A stretch of 64,000 bases of DNA from Actinokineospora sp. NBRC 105648 (GCF_030269645.1 NZ_BSTR01000007.1:177414-241413), one strand, 5' to 3'; numbered from the stretch's first letter, positions 1 through 8,775 are shown. Notes: a model not told the origin generated them from the sequence alone. Translations and numbers: made by a program.

Positions 1-415
1 CGCCCGCGACAGCAGTGGCACCGTCGACGGCCACGGCCTGCTCACCAGTCGTGTTCTCCACACCCGAGGCGCCCTCAGCAGCCGGAGTGCCTCCAGCGGC
101 TGTGGCACCTCGGCCAGCCGCGGCCTTCTCAGCAGTCGTGGAGTCCTCAGCTGTCCGGGAATCCCCAGCTGTCGTGGAGTCCTCAGCTGTCGCAGCGTTC
201 TCCGCCGCGCAGGCCGCCTCCGACGTCTCCCCGTCGGCCGACTCGCGCGCACCGCCCGGCACGTCCGCGCTCGACCCGACCACCTCGGCGGAACCGGCTC
301 CCGGACGCACACTGTCCTCTTCGGACGGTTGGGCTGCCTGCGGTGCGTCGAAGTTCCACCGAGCCGGTTTCGGCGGGACCGGGTCCGACTCGCCCGGCGG
401 GGTCCAGTGCGTCAT
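1..415 (-). CDS. pknG: Serine/threonine kinase PknG, N-terminal part (runs off window)
   Basis: This reading frame is open from an ATG at 415 to the window edge, so 138 residues are visible. They are low complexity and rich in Ala, Glu, Thr and Ser, with a degenerate tandem Ala/Glu-Asp-Ser-Thr-Thr unit around residues 76-97, as expected of a disordered N-terminal extension; no kinase domain is in view. The call rests on synteny: in mycobacteria the amino-acid-sensing genes glnX and glnH are followed directly by pknG, a soluble Ser/Thr kinase that controls 2-oxoglutarate metabolism through GarA. Here the start lies 9 bases after the glnH stop, and the glnH stop codon is embedded in an AGGTGG ribosome site, which implies coupled translation. 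Anything else encoded here would have to share this operon position. Confidence 0.7.
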   Translation of the reverse strand, partial: MTHWTPPGESDPVPPKPARWNFDAPQAAQPSEEDSVRPGAGSAEVVGSSADVPGGARESADGETSEAACAAENAATAEDSTTAGDSRTAEDSTTAEKAAAGRGATAAGGTPAAEGASGVENTTGEQAVAVDGATAVAG

Positions 416-424
416 GCGGCCACC

Positions 425-1408
425 TCAGTCCCGGTACTTCGCCACGGGCGGCGCGGCCTGCTCGCCCGCCTTGGCCAGCCAGCGGTTGTAGCTCGCCGTC
501 CAGGAGCCGCCGGTGACCGACTTCTCCAGGACGCCGTTGACGAACCGCACCATGTCCTCGTTCTGCTTGGGGATGCCGATGCCGTAGGGCTCCTCGGTGA
601 ACTTGGGCCCGACCAGCTTGATGTTCGGGTCCTGGGCGACCATCCCGGCCAGGATCGTGTCGTCTGTGGACACCGCGGCCACCTGCCCCTGCTGCAGCAT
701 CAGCAGGCAGTCCGACCAGTTGTCGACCGCCACCGCCTCCGGGGGCGCCGGGGACTCGCGCAGCTTGTTCAGCGAGGTCGAGCCCTTGGCCGCGCAGACG
801 CGCTTGCCGCCGAGCTGGTCGATGCCGGTGATCGGGGACGAGCGGTCGACGACCAGCCGCTGGCCCGCGACGTAGTAGATGGCCGAGAAGTTGATGTCGA
901 CCCAGCGCGCGCAGGTCGCGGTCATGGTGCGCACCACGATGTCGACCTCGTTGCGCTTGAGCGCGTCGATCCGCTCGGCCGAGGTGATCACCTTGTACTG
1001 CACCCGGTTCGGGTCGCCGAAGATCGCCGCGGCGACGTCGCGGACGCGGTCGATGTCGAAGCCCTCCAGCGCGTTGCTGGTCGGGTTGCGGAAGCCGAAG
1101 AGGAAGGTGTTCTGGTCGACGCCGGCGATGAGCCTGCCGCGGTCCTGGATCGCGCGCATCGTCGAGCCCTGCGGCATCGACCCGGCGGGCGGCTGCGGGC
1201 CGGGCCGCAGGCTGGCGGCCGGGTCGCACGGCGGCACCTGCGTCGCGGCCCCGCTGGTCGTCGGCGGGTTCACCTCGACCCCGGCGGGCTGCGGCCGGTC
1301 GACGGTGGTGACCGTGGCCAGGTCCACCGGTTTGCCCGGCGACGCGCAGGAGGCGGTGAGCAGCGCGGCGCCCACCAGCGCCGCGGTCAGGGTGAGCGCG
1401 CGCCTCAT
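425..1408 (-). CDS. glnH: Glutamate/glutamine-binding lipoprotein GlnH
   Basis: A 327-residue extracytoplasmic solute-binding protein of the amino-acid family (SBP_bac_3). The N-terminus is a lipoprotein signal with the lipobox ending at Cys21 (LTASC), followed by a Pro/Thr-rich linker to about residue 85. The binding domain then begins with the family-typical GRLIAGV segment and continues with FGFRNP and GFDIDRV. In mycobacteria GlnH binds Asp/Glu/Gln and signals through GlnX to PknG rather than importing; no permease or ATPase gene is adjacent here, which fits sensing rather than transport. It overlaps the end of glnX by 4 bases (ATGA). A much longer open frame extends upstream, but only this start gives a signal peptide. 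Confidence 0.88.
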   Translation of the reverse strand: MRRALTLTAALVGAALLTASCASPGKPVDLATVTTVDRPQPAGVEVNPPTTSGAATQVPPCDPAASLRPGPQPPAGSMPQGSTMRAIQDRGRLIAGVDQNTFLFGFRNPTSNALEGFDIDRVRDVAAAIFGDPNRVQYKVITSAERIDALKRNEVDIVVRTMTATCARWVDINFSAIYYVAGQRLVVDRSSPITGIDQLGGKRVCAAKGSTSLNKLRESPAPPEAVAVDNWSDCLLMLQQGQVAAVSTDDTILAGMVAQDPNIKLVGPKFTEEPYGIGIPKQNEDMVRFVNGVLEKSVTGGSWTASYNRWLAKAGEQAAPPVAKYRD

Positions 1409-2730
1409 CGGTACTCCCGCAGTCGTTCCCGGATGCCCAGGGTGATCCCGGCGGCGGCGATGAGCCCGAGCACGAACAGGCCGGGCACCAGCCCGCTGAG
1501 CGAGTTGGCGGCCTTGGTGGTCTGGGTGAAGAACTCCTCGCGGCCCGCGTTGAGGGCGGTGATCAGGTTCTTGTCGAGCTTGCCGAACGCGGTGGCCGCG
1601 CTGTCCGGGGCGTCGCCGATGGCGACCTTGACCGCCTCCTCGTACTGGCCGCCCTCGTCCAGCTCGCGGATCTTGCGGTGCGCCCCGAGCCAGGCCTCGG
1701 CGTTGTCCACCGCCTGCCGGACCTCGCCCGCCACGACGCCGTTGGCCGAGTCGCCGGAGGCCAGGTCGGCGGCCTGGCGCAGCAGGTTCTCCGGTCCGCC
1801 GCCGGTGATGGTGGCCGCGAGCTGCTGCCACTCCTGCTCGTAGCCGGGGCCGTCGCCGCGGGCGACCAGGGTGAGGGTCTCGTCGGCGCGGCTCTTGAGC
1901 GAGTTGATCCGGGCCTGGACCAGCACGTCGACCTGCTGCGAGCCGTTGCGCTCGGCGTCGCCGACGTGGCCCGCCTCGATCAGCAGCGCGACCGCGCCCC
2001 ACAGCAGGGCGAGCACGACGGCGATGGTGGCGGTGACCAGTCCGACGTTGAGCAACCGGTTCGTCTTGCGGGTCAGGTAGCGCTGTGTGACCACGAGCGC
2101 GCCGAGAAGCACCAGGATGAGGACCAACGCCCCCCAGGGGAATGACCTGGCGTCCTCTTGCTCTGCCTGCAACCGGTCGTAGTCGATCTCGTAGAGCTTC
2201 TCGGCGGCGGGCAGCAGCTTCGAGCGCATGAGACCCGATGCCTCGCGCAGGTAGGCGGCGCCCGCCGGGAAGCCCTGCCGGTTGTTGGCCCGCGCGGTCT
2301 CGACCAGACCTGTGTAGACGGGCAGCTGCTGGGACAGGATGCTGACCTGGTCGGCGGCGAGCGCGTCCCCGCCGACGTCGGAGGACGCCTTGCCGAGCGC
2401 GGCACCCGCCTGCGCGATGTCGAACTCGTAGCGGGTGCGCAGCGCGGCGGGCTCGACACCGCCGGAGAGGAACGCGCTGGCCGCGGTCGCGTCGGCGTCG
2501 GAGAGCGAGCGGAAGATCTGCTGCGCGGCGGCGGCCAGCGGCTCGCGGTGGTCGACCAGGTCGTCGAGGGTGTCCCGCTTGGCCTGCACGGTCAGCGCGG
2601 CCACGATCCCGGTGACCACGGTGAGCACGAGCAGTCCGACGGCCAGGAGCGAGAGCCGACCCGGGGTCGTGGTGGCCGACCTGGTCACCTTCGCCAGTGC
2701 CGACGGCCGCTCGGGCGCGACGGTCACCAC
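1405..2730 (-). CDS. glnX: Membrane sensor GlnX
   Basis: A 441-residue membrane protein with a hydrophobic segment at about 26-48, an extracytoplasmic helical domain of roughly 150 residues, two more segments at about 199-214 and 229-252, a second external domain, and a final segment at about 414-431. The last residues are basic and cytoplasmic. The paired external four-helix-like domains and lack of catalytic motifs match GlnX, which relays the ligand state of GlnH to PknG. The order glnX-glnH-pknG and the 4-base overlap with glnH support this. The start is one of two adjacent GTG codons (2730 or 2727); a good purine-rich site is about 30 bases too far upstream, so the start is uncertain. 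Confidence 0.8.
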   Translation of the reverse strand: MVTVAPERPSALAKVTRSATTTPGRLSLLAVGLLVLTVVTGIVAALTVQAKRDTLDDLVDHREPLAAAAQQIFRSLSDADATAASAFLSGGVEPAALRTRYEFDIAQAGAALGKASSDVGGDALAADQVSILSQQLPVYTGLVETARANNRQGFPAGAAYLREASGLMRSKLLPAAEKLYEIDYDRLQAEQEDARSFPWGALVLILVLLGALVVTQRYLTRKTNRLLNVGLVTATIAVVLALLWGAVALLIEAGHVGDAERNGSQQVDVLVQARINSLKSRADETLTLVARGDGPGYEQEWQQLAATITGGGPENLLRQAADLASGDSANGVVAGEVRQAVDNAEAWLGAHRKIRELDEGGQYEEAVKVAIGDAPDSAATAFGKLDKNLITALNAGREEFFTQTTKAANSLSGLVPGLFVLGLIAAAGITLGIRERLREYR

Positions 2731-2939
2731 CGGGATCCACTCGACCGCACTCGCCCGCCGCCTTCCCCTCCGGATGCCTGGTCAGCCCTGAACCTAGTGG
2801 ATACTTCCGCGCGCGCCACCATGTCCGACACAGCCGGTCACCGCGACCTTCCCACTTGTGCGCGGCGTAGTCGCCTGGTTGCGCTCTGGTTAGCCGGTAC
2901 GCGGTCTGGGACCGTGATCTCATGAACGGTGAGCACAGC

Positions 2940-3143
2940 ATGCAGCGGATCGCGACGTTCTGCGGACAGTGCGACTGTGGCTGTCCCGAACTGTGGATCG
3001 ACCAGGAGGCGCCCGAAGAACGCCGGGTGGTCATCACCGACGACTTCGGCCAGCGGATCCAGCTGAGCCTCGGCCAGCTGGGCGACCTGGTCGCCGACGT
3101 CAAGGGCGGGGTGCTCGACCAACTGCTCGTACCGACCCCGTAG
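2940..3143 (+). CDS. Small Cys-rich protein, unknown function
   Basis: A 67-residue soluble protein that starts MQRIATFCGQ and carries four cysteines within nine residues (CGQCDCGCPE), suggesting a metal or Fe-S site; the rest is acidic and helical. The ATG at 2940 is preferred because GGTGAG lies 6 bases before it. The in-frame ATG at 2922 has no clear ribosome site and would add six residues. I do not know its function. It is divergent from glnX with about 200 bases between them, which must hold both promoters. Confidence 0.6.
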   Translation: MQRIATFCGQCDCGCPELWIDQEAPEERRVVITDDFGQRIQLSLGQLGDLVADVKGGVLDQLLVPTP

Positions 3144-3153
3144 TCGCCGACGC

Positions 3154-3747
3154 GTGGCGGCGGGGTGGTTGGGTTGGGTGCTGACCGGTGCGTTCCTCGG
3201 GATCGCCGGGTACAGCGTCGCCCGGCTCGTCGCCGCCGAGCGGTTCCCGGGCGGTTACCCCGGGTGCCACCGGGCCACCGACGCCGGGCACGCGGTCATG
3301 GCGCTGGGCATGGCGGTGATGTGCTCGCCGGTCGGCGGGCCGCTGCCGATGGCCGGGTGGCAGACGGTGTTCGTCCTGGTCACGGCCTGGTTCCTGGGCT
3401 CGTCGTTCCTGGGCTCGGCAGTGCGCTCTGGGCAGCGTCCGGTCGGGTGGCACGGGGCTGACTGGCAGCACGCGGTCGCGGGGCTGGGGATGCTCTACAT
3501 GCTCACGGCCACACCGCACACCGCGCACGGGATGTCGTCATCGTGGACAGTCCCGCACGCGGGTCAGGCGTCACTCCCGTTGCTCGGCTGGGCATTCGTG
3601 GCGTTCTTCTTAGTCCAAGCGGCACGGTTGAGCCCGTTGGTCCTACGCAGGACCGGTAGCGGAATCCTGGCCGACGGTCGCGTTGCGGCTACCTGCCAAC
3701 TCGTCATGGCCCTCGGTACCGGCTACCTGATCTTCCTGATGCTCTAG
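3154..3747 (+). CDS. DUF5134-like integral membrane protein
   Basis: A 197-residue protein with about five or six hydrophobic segments. Histidine and methionine residues (CHRAT..HAVMALGMAVM, HAVAGLGMLYML, TPHTAHGM) cluster near the membrane boundaries, as in the DUF5134 family of actinobacterial membrane proteins. The His/Met pattern suggests metal or heme handling, but no function is established. The GTG start is 10 bases after the preceding small gene, so they are probably cotranscribed. Its last 105 bases overlap the 3' end of the convergent MFS gene. Confidence 0.65.
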   Translation: MAAGWLGWVLTGAFLGIAGYSVARLVAAERFPGGYPGCHRATDAGHAVMALGMAVMCSPVGGPLPMAGWQTVFVLVTAWFLGSSFLGSAVRSGQRPVGWHGADWQHAVAGLGMLYMLTATPHTAHGMSSSWTVPHAGQASLPLLGWAFVAFFLVQAARLSPLVLRRTGSGILADGRVAATCQLVMALGTGYLIFLML

Positions 3748-4866
3748 CCGTCGTGCGAGCAAGAAGGCGCTGACGGCCAGGACAGCGAAGACCGTGAACG
3801 CCACCACCGGTAGGTCCAAGAGGTAACCCACGGCAGAGGACACCACAACACCGCCTGTGTTGGCCGCCATCCACACGACCGAGGTGATGGTCCCAGCCGA
3901 GGCAGACCCACCGCGCTCGACCCGGGAGAGAGCCACCGGTAGCGCTGACAGCAGCAGGAAGCCGATCGGCACCGCCGCGACGAACCCCGTGGCCGCGGGC
4001 GCGAAACCGAGCAGCAGACACGCGGCCGCGGTGACCAGTGCAGTCACCTGGAGCGTGCGCGACTCCCAGTGCCTGCGCGCCGCGAACGGTGGCACCAACA
4101 CACAGCCCACCACGCCCGAGACCAAGACCACGAGCAACAGCAGGCCCGAGGTGCTGGAGCTGACGCCCGCGGGCTTGAGCAGCGGTTCCAGCCAGGTGGC
4201 CAGCGAGACGAAGATCCCCGTTCCGAGCAACACGACCGCGGCCAGAACCGGCACACCCGGTTCGCGCAAGGCCACCCGCAGGGATCCGACAGCCTCGCGC
4301 TCGCCCAGGAACGGCGGCGGGACGCGGAGCGAGACCAGAGCAGCCACCGCCGTGAGGACCGCGATAGCGGTACCGATGCCGACAACTGTTCGGACGTCCC
4401 CTGGCAGGGCAGTGCCCAAGCCGATGGCGACGATCATGCCGACGTAGGTGGCGCCCGCGCCCACCGCGATGCCCAGCGGCCGGTCCTTCGGCGCGAGGTA
4501 GCCCGCGGCGACGCGGGTGATGGCGTTGGCGACGATCGGCTGGGCGATCGCGGCGAGCGTCTGCCCGGCGAGCGCGGCCCAGTACTCGTCCACCGCGAAG
4601 CGCAGCGACGCGCCTACCGCGATCAAGACCGCGCCCACCGCGAGGGTCGGGCGGAACCACCGGTCGAGGGCAACCCCCGCGGGAACGGCCAGCACGACGA
4701 ACAGCAGCGGGAAGACGTTCGCCAGCCAGCCCACAGCCTGCTCGGACACGCCTAAGTGCTGCGCGGTCGCAGTCGTGGTGGCGGCGTAGGCGAGCCAGCA
4801 GAGCTGCGTGGACACGCCCAGCGCGGCGAAGGCGAGGACTACTGGCCAACGGCTCGCGGGTGACAT
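3643..4866 (-). CDS. MFS transporter
   Basis: A 407-residue major facilitator superfamily protein with about 12 hydrophobic segments. The loop after the second helix (GVALDRWFRP) corresponds to the family's motif A region. The sequence favours a small-molecule efflux or uptake porter, but the substrate cannot be read. The C-terminal tail of about 30 residues is polar and lies wholly within the overlap with the convergent DUF5134-like gene, so it may be dispensable. Confidence 0.8.
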   Translation of the reverse strand: MSPASRWPVVLAFAALGVSTQLCWLAYAATTTATAQHLGVSEQAVGWLANVFPLLFVVLAVPAGVALDRWFRPTLAVGAVLIAVGASLRFAVDEYWAALAGQTLAAIAQPIVANAITRVAAGYLAPKDRPLGIAVGAGATYVGMIVAIGLGTALPGDVRTVVGIGTAIAVLTAVAALVSLRVPPPFLGEREAVGSLRVALREPGVPVLAAVVLLGTGIFVSLATWLEPLLKPAGVSSSTSGLLLLVVLVSGVVGCVLVPPFAARRHWESRTLQVTALVTAAACLLLGFAPAATGFVAAVPIGFLLLSALPVALSRVERGGSASAGTITSVVWMAANTGGVVVSSAVGYLLDLPVVAFTVFAVLAVSAFLLARRLEHQEDQVAGTEGHDELAGSRNATVGQDSATGPA

Positions 4867-4992
4867 CGCTCAATCATCGAAGTGTTTTCACGTCCGCGTC
4901 AATGCGTCGCTTACCCAACTCGAACATTTCCCGGGCTTCCCTTTTACCAACGCGCGCGACAGTGGCTCCATCACCACCACGGGAGGAACCAC

Positions 4993-5376
4993 ATGCGAGT
5001 CAGGTCAGCAGCCCTCATCGCGGCGGTCGTCGCGGGTACCGGCCTCGCCGGTGCCGGGGTCGCCGCGGCGGCGCCGAGCACCCCGGTCACCATCACGCTC
5101 AGCCCCGAGCAGGTCGGCCAGATCTGCGAGAAGCGGATTCCCAAGATCGAGCAGCGGGTGACCAAGCTGGTCGAGCGGATCAACGGCGGACCCGAGGTCA
5201 AGGGTTCGTCGGCGTGGCTCAAGGCGCGCGCGGACAAGGAGCGCGCGGCGGGCCGCGTGAACAGCGCGAACCTCTTGCAGGAAAAGGCCGAACGGCGAAG
5301 TGGGCGAATCGATCAGCTGAACAAGGCCAAACAGCGCGCGGCGGACTTCAAGAGCAAGTACTGCGGGTCTAAGTGA
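4993..5376 (+). CDS. Secreted small helical protein
   Basis: A 127-residue protein with a Sec signal peptide (MRVRSAALIAAVVAG, cleavage near AAAAP at about 27). The mature part is predicted helical and highly charged, with two cysteines (in GQICEKR and at SKYCGSK) that probably pair after export. The ATG has a strong GGGAGG site 6 bases upstream. Its stop overlaps the start of a 50-residue lipoprotein gene (TGATG), followed 12 bases later by a two-component system, so the four genes look like one transcript. Function unknown; an exported sensor partner or periplasm-like stress protein is possible. Confidence 0.75.
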   Translation: MRVRSAALIAAVVAGTGLAGAGVAAAAPSTPVTITLSPEQVGQICEKRIPKIEQRVTKLVERINGGPEVKGSSAWLKARADKERAAGRVNSANLLQEKAERRSGRIDQLNKAKQRAADFKSKYCGSK

Positions 5377-5528
5377 TGCGGCGCGCGGTAGTGCTAACCG
5401 CCCTCCTCTTAGGCTGCGTGGCCTGCCAAGGTGGGGCTTCCTCGGACACCGGCGGGTCGGTGGACCAGCAGCTGAACCAGATCGAGTCCACACTGGACAA
5501 CGTCGAGTCGGACCTGGCCGGGGACTAG
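5376..5528 (+). CDS. 50-residue lipoprotein
   Basis: A very small gene with a convincing lipoprotein signal: MRRAVVLTALLLGC, lipobox LLGC with Cys14. A second Cys (17) follows, then a Ser/Gly linker and a short amphipathic helix (QQLNQIESTLDNVESDLAGD). The start overlaps the preceding stop by one base (TGATG), typical of translational coupling. The product would be a membrane-tethered peptide of about 37 residues. Its position directly before a response regulator and histidine kinase suggests a role as an accessory of that sensor, but this is inference. Confidence 0.7.
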   Translation: MRRAVVLTALLLGCVACQGGASSDTGGSVDQQLNQIESTLDNVESDLAGD

Positions 5529-5540
5529 TACGGTGTGCCC

Positions 5541-6230
5541 ATGACGTCCGGGGACCCTGGCCGCGGGCTGGTGCTGGTCGTCGAGGACGACGGCGCCATC
5601 GCCGAGCTGGTCACCCTCTACCTGCGCCGCGACGGGTTCGGCGTGCACGTCGAGACCGACGGGCACGCCGCCCTCGCGGCCCTGCGCCGCGTGCGGCCGG
5701 TGGCGGTGGTGCTCGACATCGGGCTGCCCGGCCTCGACGGGATCGAGGTGTGCAGGCGGATGCGCGCCGAGGACGACTGGACCCCGGTGCTGTTCGTGAC
5801 CGCCCGCGACGACGAGGTCGACCGGGTGCTCGGCCTGGAGCTGGGCGCCGACGACTACGTGACCAAGCCGTTCAGCCCGCGCGAGCTGGTGGCGCGGGTG
5901 CGCACGGTGCTGCGCAGGGCGAACGGGCCCGCCCGCGGCGAGGTGCTCCAGGCCGGTGGCACCCGGCTCGACCTGCGCGAACGCCGGGTGTGGACCGGCG
6001 CGGCCGAGGTGGCGCTGACCTCGACGGAGTTCGACCTGCTGGCCCACCTGATGCGGCGGCCCGGGCAGGTGTTCGAGCGGGCGCAGCTGCTCAGCGCGGT
6101 CTGGGGGTACGCGGCGGTGGCGGGTACGCGGACCGTGGACGTGCACATCGCCCAGCTGCGCGCGAAGCTCGGCGAATCCAGCCCGATCCGCACGGTGCGC
6201 GGTGTGGGGTACTCGGCGGAGCGCGGGTGA
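5541..6230 (+). CDS. OmpR/PhoB-family response regulator
   Basis: A 229-residue response regulator. The receiver domain (about 10-122) has the acidic pocket (VVEDDGA), the phospho-acceptor Asp59 (VVLDIGLPG) and Lys109 (TKPFSP). The C-terminal winged helix (about 130-228) shows the family ending with TVDVHIAQLRAKL and VRGVGY. It binds DNA on phosphorylation by the kinase encoded immediately downstream, with which it overlaps by 4 bases (GTGA). The ATG at 5541 is favoured; a GTG six bases upstream is possible. Confidence 0.92.
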   Translation: MTSGDPGRGLVLVVEDDGAIAELVTLYLRRDGFGVHVETDGHAALAALRRVRPVAVVLDIGLPGLDGIEVCRRMRAEDDWTPVLFVTARDDEVDRVLGLELGADDYVTKPFSPRELVARVRTVLRRANGPARGEVLQAGGTRLDLRERRVWTGAAEVALTSTEFDLLAHLMRRPGQVFERAQLLSAVWGYAAVAGTRTVDVHIAQLRAKLGESSPIRTVRGVGYSAERG

Positions 6231-7573
6231 AGGGCTCGATCGCGGTACGGATTACCGCACTGTGCTTAGCGGTAGCGGGCGTAGTGGCGATTCTTGGCGG
6301 TCTTATCTCCGCGCGCCTGGTAGTGCAAACGGCCCGAGAGGTGTCTCAGCAGACCCTCTCCGACCAGGCAGATGTGGTAGCCGGCCAGTTGGCGGACAGC
6401 CGCATCGGGATAAGACGCGTCGTGGAAGTGCTGCGCGGACAAGGGATCGCCGTCGTCCAGGTACGTCCTAACGGGACCGTGGTGAGCGGCGACGCCACCG
6501 CCGAGAAGGCCGCACGCCAGGCAGGGGTGCTGTCAGTGTCGGGGGCCGAGCACAAGGCCGTGCAGGTCGGCGACCGGACGCTGCTGGTCGAGCTGCGGCC
6601 CGCCGACGAGCGCGGCACGATCGCCTTGGTCCGGGAGTCCGAGACGGCCAAGGGCGTCGGCCGCAAGCTGATCGGCAACATCGTGGTCGCGCTGGGCATC
6701 GGCCTGCTCGTGGCGGCGGTCGCGGGCCTGTTCCTGGCCCGGCTGCTGTCGCGCCCACTGCGCCGGACGGCGGGCGTCGCGTACTCGATGACGCACGGCA
6801 GGCGCGACCTGCGCGCCCCCGTCGACGGACCGCGCGAGGTCGCCGAGGTCGCCGCGTCGGTCAACGAACTCGCAGACGCCTTGCAGCGCAGCGAATCCCG
6901 CCAACGCGACTTCCTCCTGTCCGTCTCACACGAGCTGCGCACACCGCTCACCGCAGTCAAGGGATTCGCTGAGTCTCTCGCGGACGGCGTGGTCACCGGG
7001 GATGCTGTACCGGCCGCCGGTAGGACTATCGAACAAGAGGCAGACCGCCTAGACCGGCTGGTCAGCGACCTCCTCGACTTGGCCCGTCTCGGCGCGGACG
7101 ACTTCAGGCTCGACCTTGTCCCGATGGACCTATCCGCACTGGTTAGCGATACCGCCGAGGTATGGACGGCCCGCTGCCAGACAGCGGGTGTTCGCTTCGC
7201 CGTGGAATCCGCCCCAGGTCAGGTATGGGTACTCGCCGATCCACGCCGCCTCCGCCAGGTAGTAGACGGGCTCGCGGAGAACGCGTTGCGGGTAACTCCC
7301 ACCGGTAGACCTATCGTGCTCGCCTTGGCCACAGACCAGGGCACAGCCGTCTTGCAGGTACGCGACGGCGGCCCAGGACTAGCCCCAGAGGAGTACGCCA
7401 TGGCCTTCGACCGCGGCGTGCTCAACGCCCGGTACGCGGGGAGCCGCCCGGTTGGCACGGGTATCGGCCTCGCTCTCGTGCACGGCCTGGTCACCCGCAT
7501 GTCGGGCACGATCACCGCGGCCCCCGCCCCCGAGGGCGGTGCCGCCTTCACCGTCCGCCTGCCGACAGCCTGA
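6227..7573 (+). CDS. Sensor histidine kinase
   Basis: A 448-residue two-transmembrane sensor kinase. Membrane segments lie at about 8-30 and 150-172 and enclose a small extracytoplasmic sensor domain of about 115 residues. A HAMP linker follows (RLLSRPLRRT onward), then the H-box SVSHELRTPL with the phospho-accepting His235, and an ATPase domain with an N-box (AENALRVTP), G1 (DGGPGL) and G2 (GTGIGLALV). The GTG start overlaps the response regulator stop. The kinase-proximal codons are less GC-biased than those of neighbours. The signal is unknown; the coupled lipoprotein upstream could contribute. Confidence 0.92.
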   Translation: MKGSIAVRITALCLAVAGVVAILGGLISARLVVQTAREVSQQTLSDQADVVAGQLADSRIGIRRVVEVLRGQGIAVVQVRPNGTVVSGDATAEKAARQAGVLSVSGAEHKAVQVGDRTLLVELRPADERGTIALVRESETAKGVGRKLIGNIVVALGIGLLVAAVAGLFLARLLSRPLRRTAGVAYSMTHGRRDLRAPVDGPREVAEVAASVNELADALQRSESRQRDFLLSVSHELRTPLTAVKGFAESLADGVVTGDAVPAAGRTIEQEADRLDRLVSDLLDLARLGADDFRLDLVPMDLSALVSDTAEVWTARCQTAGVRFAVESAPGQVWVLADPRRLRQVVDGLAENALRVTPTGRPIVLALATDQGTAVLQVRDGGPGLAPEEYAMAFDRGVLNARYAGSRPVGTGIGLALVHGLVTRMSGTITAAPAPEGGAAFTVRLPTA

Positions 7574-8208
7574 CCAACCTTGTCCACTGGACGGGCTGGT
7601 GGACATATTGGGGTCCCCAACTGCGAGCACCGGCCACGCCGCGGATGGACCGGGGTGCGCCAGAAGGCCTGAAGCAGCGCATAGATCATCGCGGCGTCCA
7701 ACGGCCTGGAGGCGATCACGGTGTCGCTGTCGGTGCCCAAGCCGACCAGTGGGACCGCCGGCCACGGGGCTCGCTTCGAGGCGGCGTTCGGAGTCGCGGT
7801 GACCTCGGTGCAGGCGGTGACCGACGGGGTGCAGTGGGCGATGCCCTGACGGTGGGCAGCACCGTGTGATCCGCGATAGCCGCGGCGGTCTTCTCGTTGC
7901 CCTTCGTGGTCGCGAGCACGACCAGGGGGCGCAGCAAGCTCGTCTTGTCTTAACGCCGGACCCGGAGGTCGGCCCGCAGTAGGTCCCGCAGGACGGCCAG
8001 GTCCGGGTGCGAATCACCGGCATCACGCAGAACACCTCGAGCAAACCCACGCGGGCAGCACCTCGACGGCCTCAGCGTCGGCGAGCACGGCCTGCGACCG
8101 GCCCTGGCCTGCTACCTCAAGATCACGCTTTGCGATCTGGGCTTCGCCTTCCACCGCGCACAGTGGTTCGCGGGACTGTGACACCACGCCAGGGCGTGCA
8201 CGGACCGG
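7574..8208 (+). pseudogene. Gene-poor patch with decayed coding remnants
   Basis: No intact gene is visible in these 635 bases. On the minus strand, gene-like peptide segments are split between frames (LLRPLVVLATTKGNEK near 7930, then GTDSDTVIASRPLD near 7730), consistent with a frameshifted relic. On the plus strand a separate frame ends at 8181 with ALACYLKITLCDLGFAF and has no credible start. I cannot name the parent genes. The patch separates the two-component operon from a convergent membrane-protein gene. Confidence 0.4.
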
Positions 8209-8775
8209 TCAGGTCGTGAGCCAGAAGAAGCGGCCGGACCGGTCGTACTCGCCCAGGGTCGCGGTGCTGCCGGTGCGGATCGCCCGGGTGTCCGGCTGGC
8301 GCACCTGGACGATCACCGTCTCCCCCGCCCGCGTGGTGACCTCGGCCTGGCCGAAGGTCCGGTCGACCCGCCCGGTGCGCACCACGCACGGGCAGCCGAC
8401 CAGCGCGGGAGCGGGGTCGTCGCGGAACAGGCGGCCCAGCGGGACGAGCGCGGCCCGGGTGCCGAACAGCGCGCCCAGCAGGGCCGCGGCGAGCACCGCG
8501 GTGTGCAGCAGGGCGAGCACCGGCACCGGCCGCGCGGAGTCGCCGACGAGCAGGTCGCCCACCAGGCTGACCACCCAGGCGATCACCGTGGCCAGCGACA
8601 GCGCCACGCTCAGCGGGACCCGGCCCAGGCCGAGGGCCTCCGGCGCCACCGGGTCCAGGGCGTCCACACGGGACACGCGCAGGGCGACGAGCACCCAGTA
8701 GCCCGCCACGACCACGAGCAGAAACGTGAACAGCACTACCGGAAAGCTGAACGTCGCGAGGACGAAGTGCTCCAT
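8209..8775 (-). CDS. Membrane protein with NfeD/YqiJ-type OB fold
   Basis: A 188-residue protein with three or four hydrophobic segments: an N-terminal one at about 8-32, then others at about 55-72 and 84-108. A C-terminal soluble beta domain from about 122 (VGCPCVVRTGRVD..) resembles the OB fold that ends NfeD-like and YqiJ proteins, which partner flotillins in membrane domains. No flotillin gene is adjacent. The start has AGGGAA upstream. The family assignment is from the layout and OB-like pattern only. Confidence 0.6.
   Translation of the reverse strand: MEHFVLATFSFPVVLFTFLLVVVAGYWVLVALRVSRVDALDPVAPEALGLGRVPLSVALSLATVIAWVVSLVGDLLVGDSARPVPVLALLHTAVLAAALLGALFGTRAALVPLGRLFRDDPAPALVGCPCVVRTGRVDRTFGQAEVTTRAGETVIVQVRQPDTRAIRTGSTATLGEYDRSGRFFWLTT

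Noticed and set aside
5750..7573. 607-codon frame covering the regulator and kinase
   Set aside because: Only its C-terminal 448 codons are kinase; the first part is out of frame with the real response regulator.
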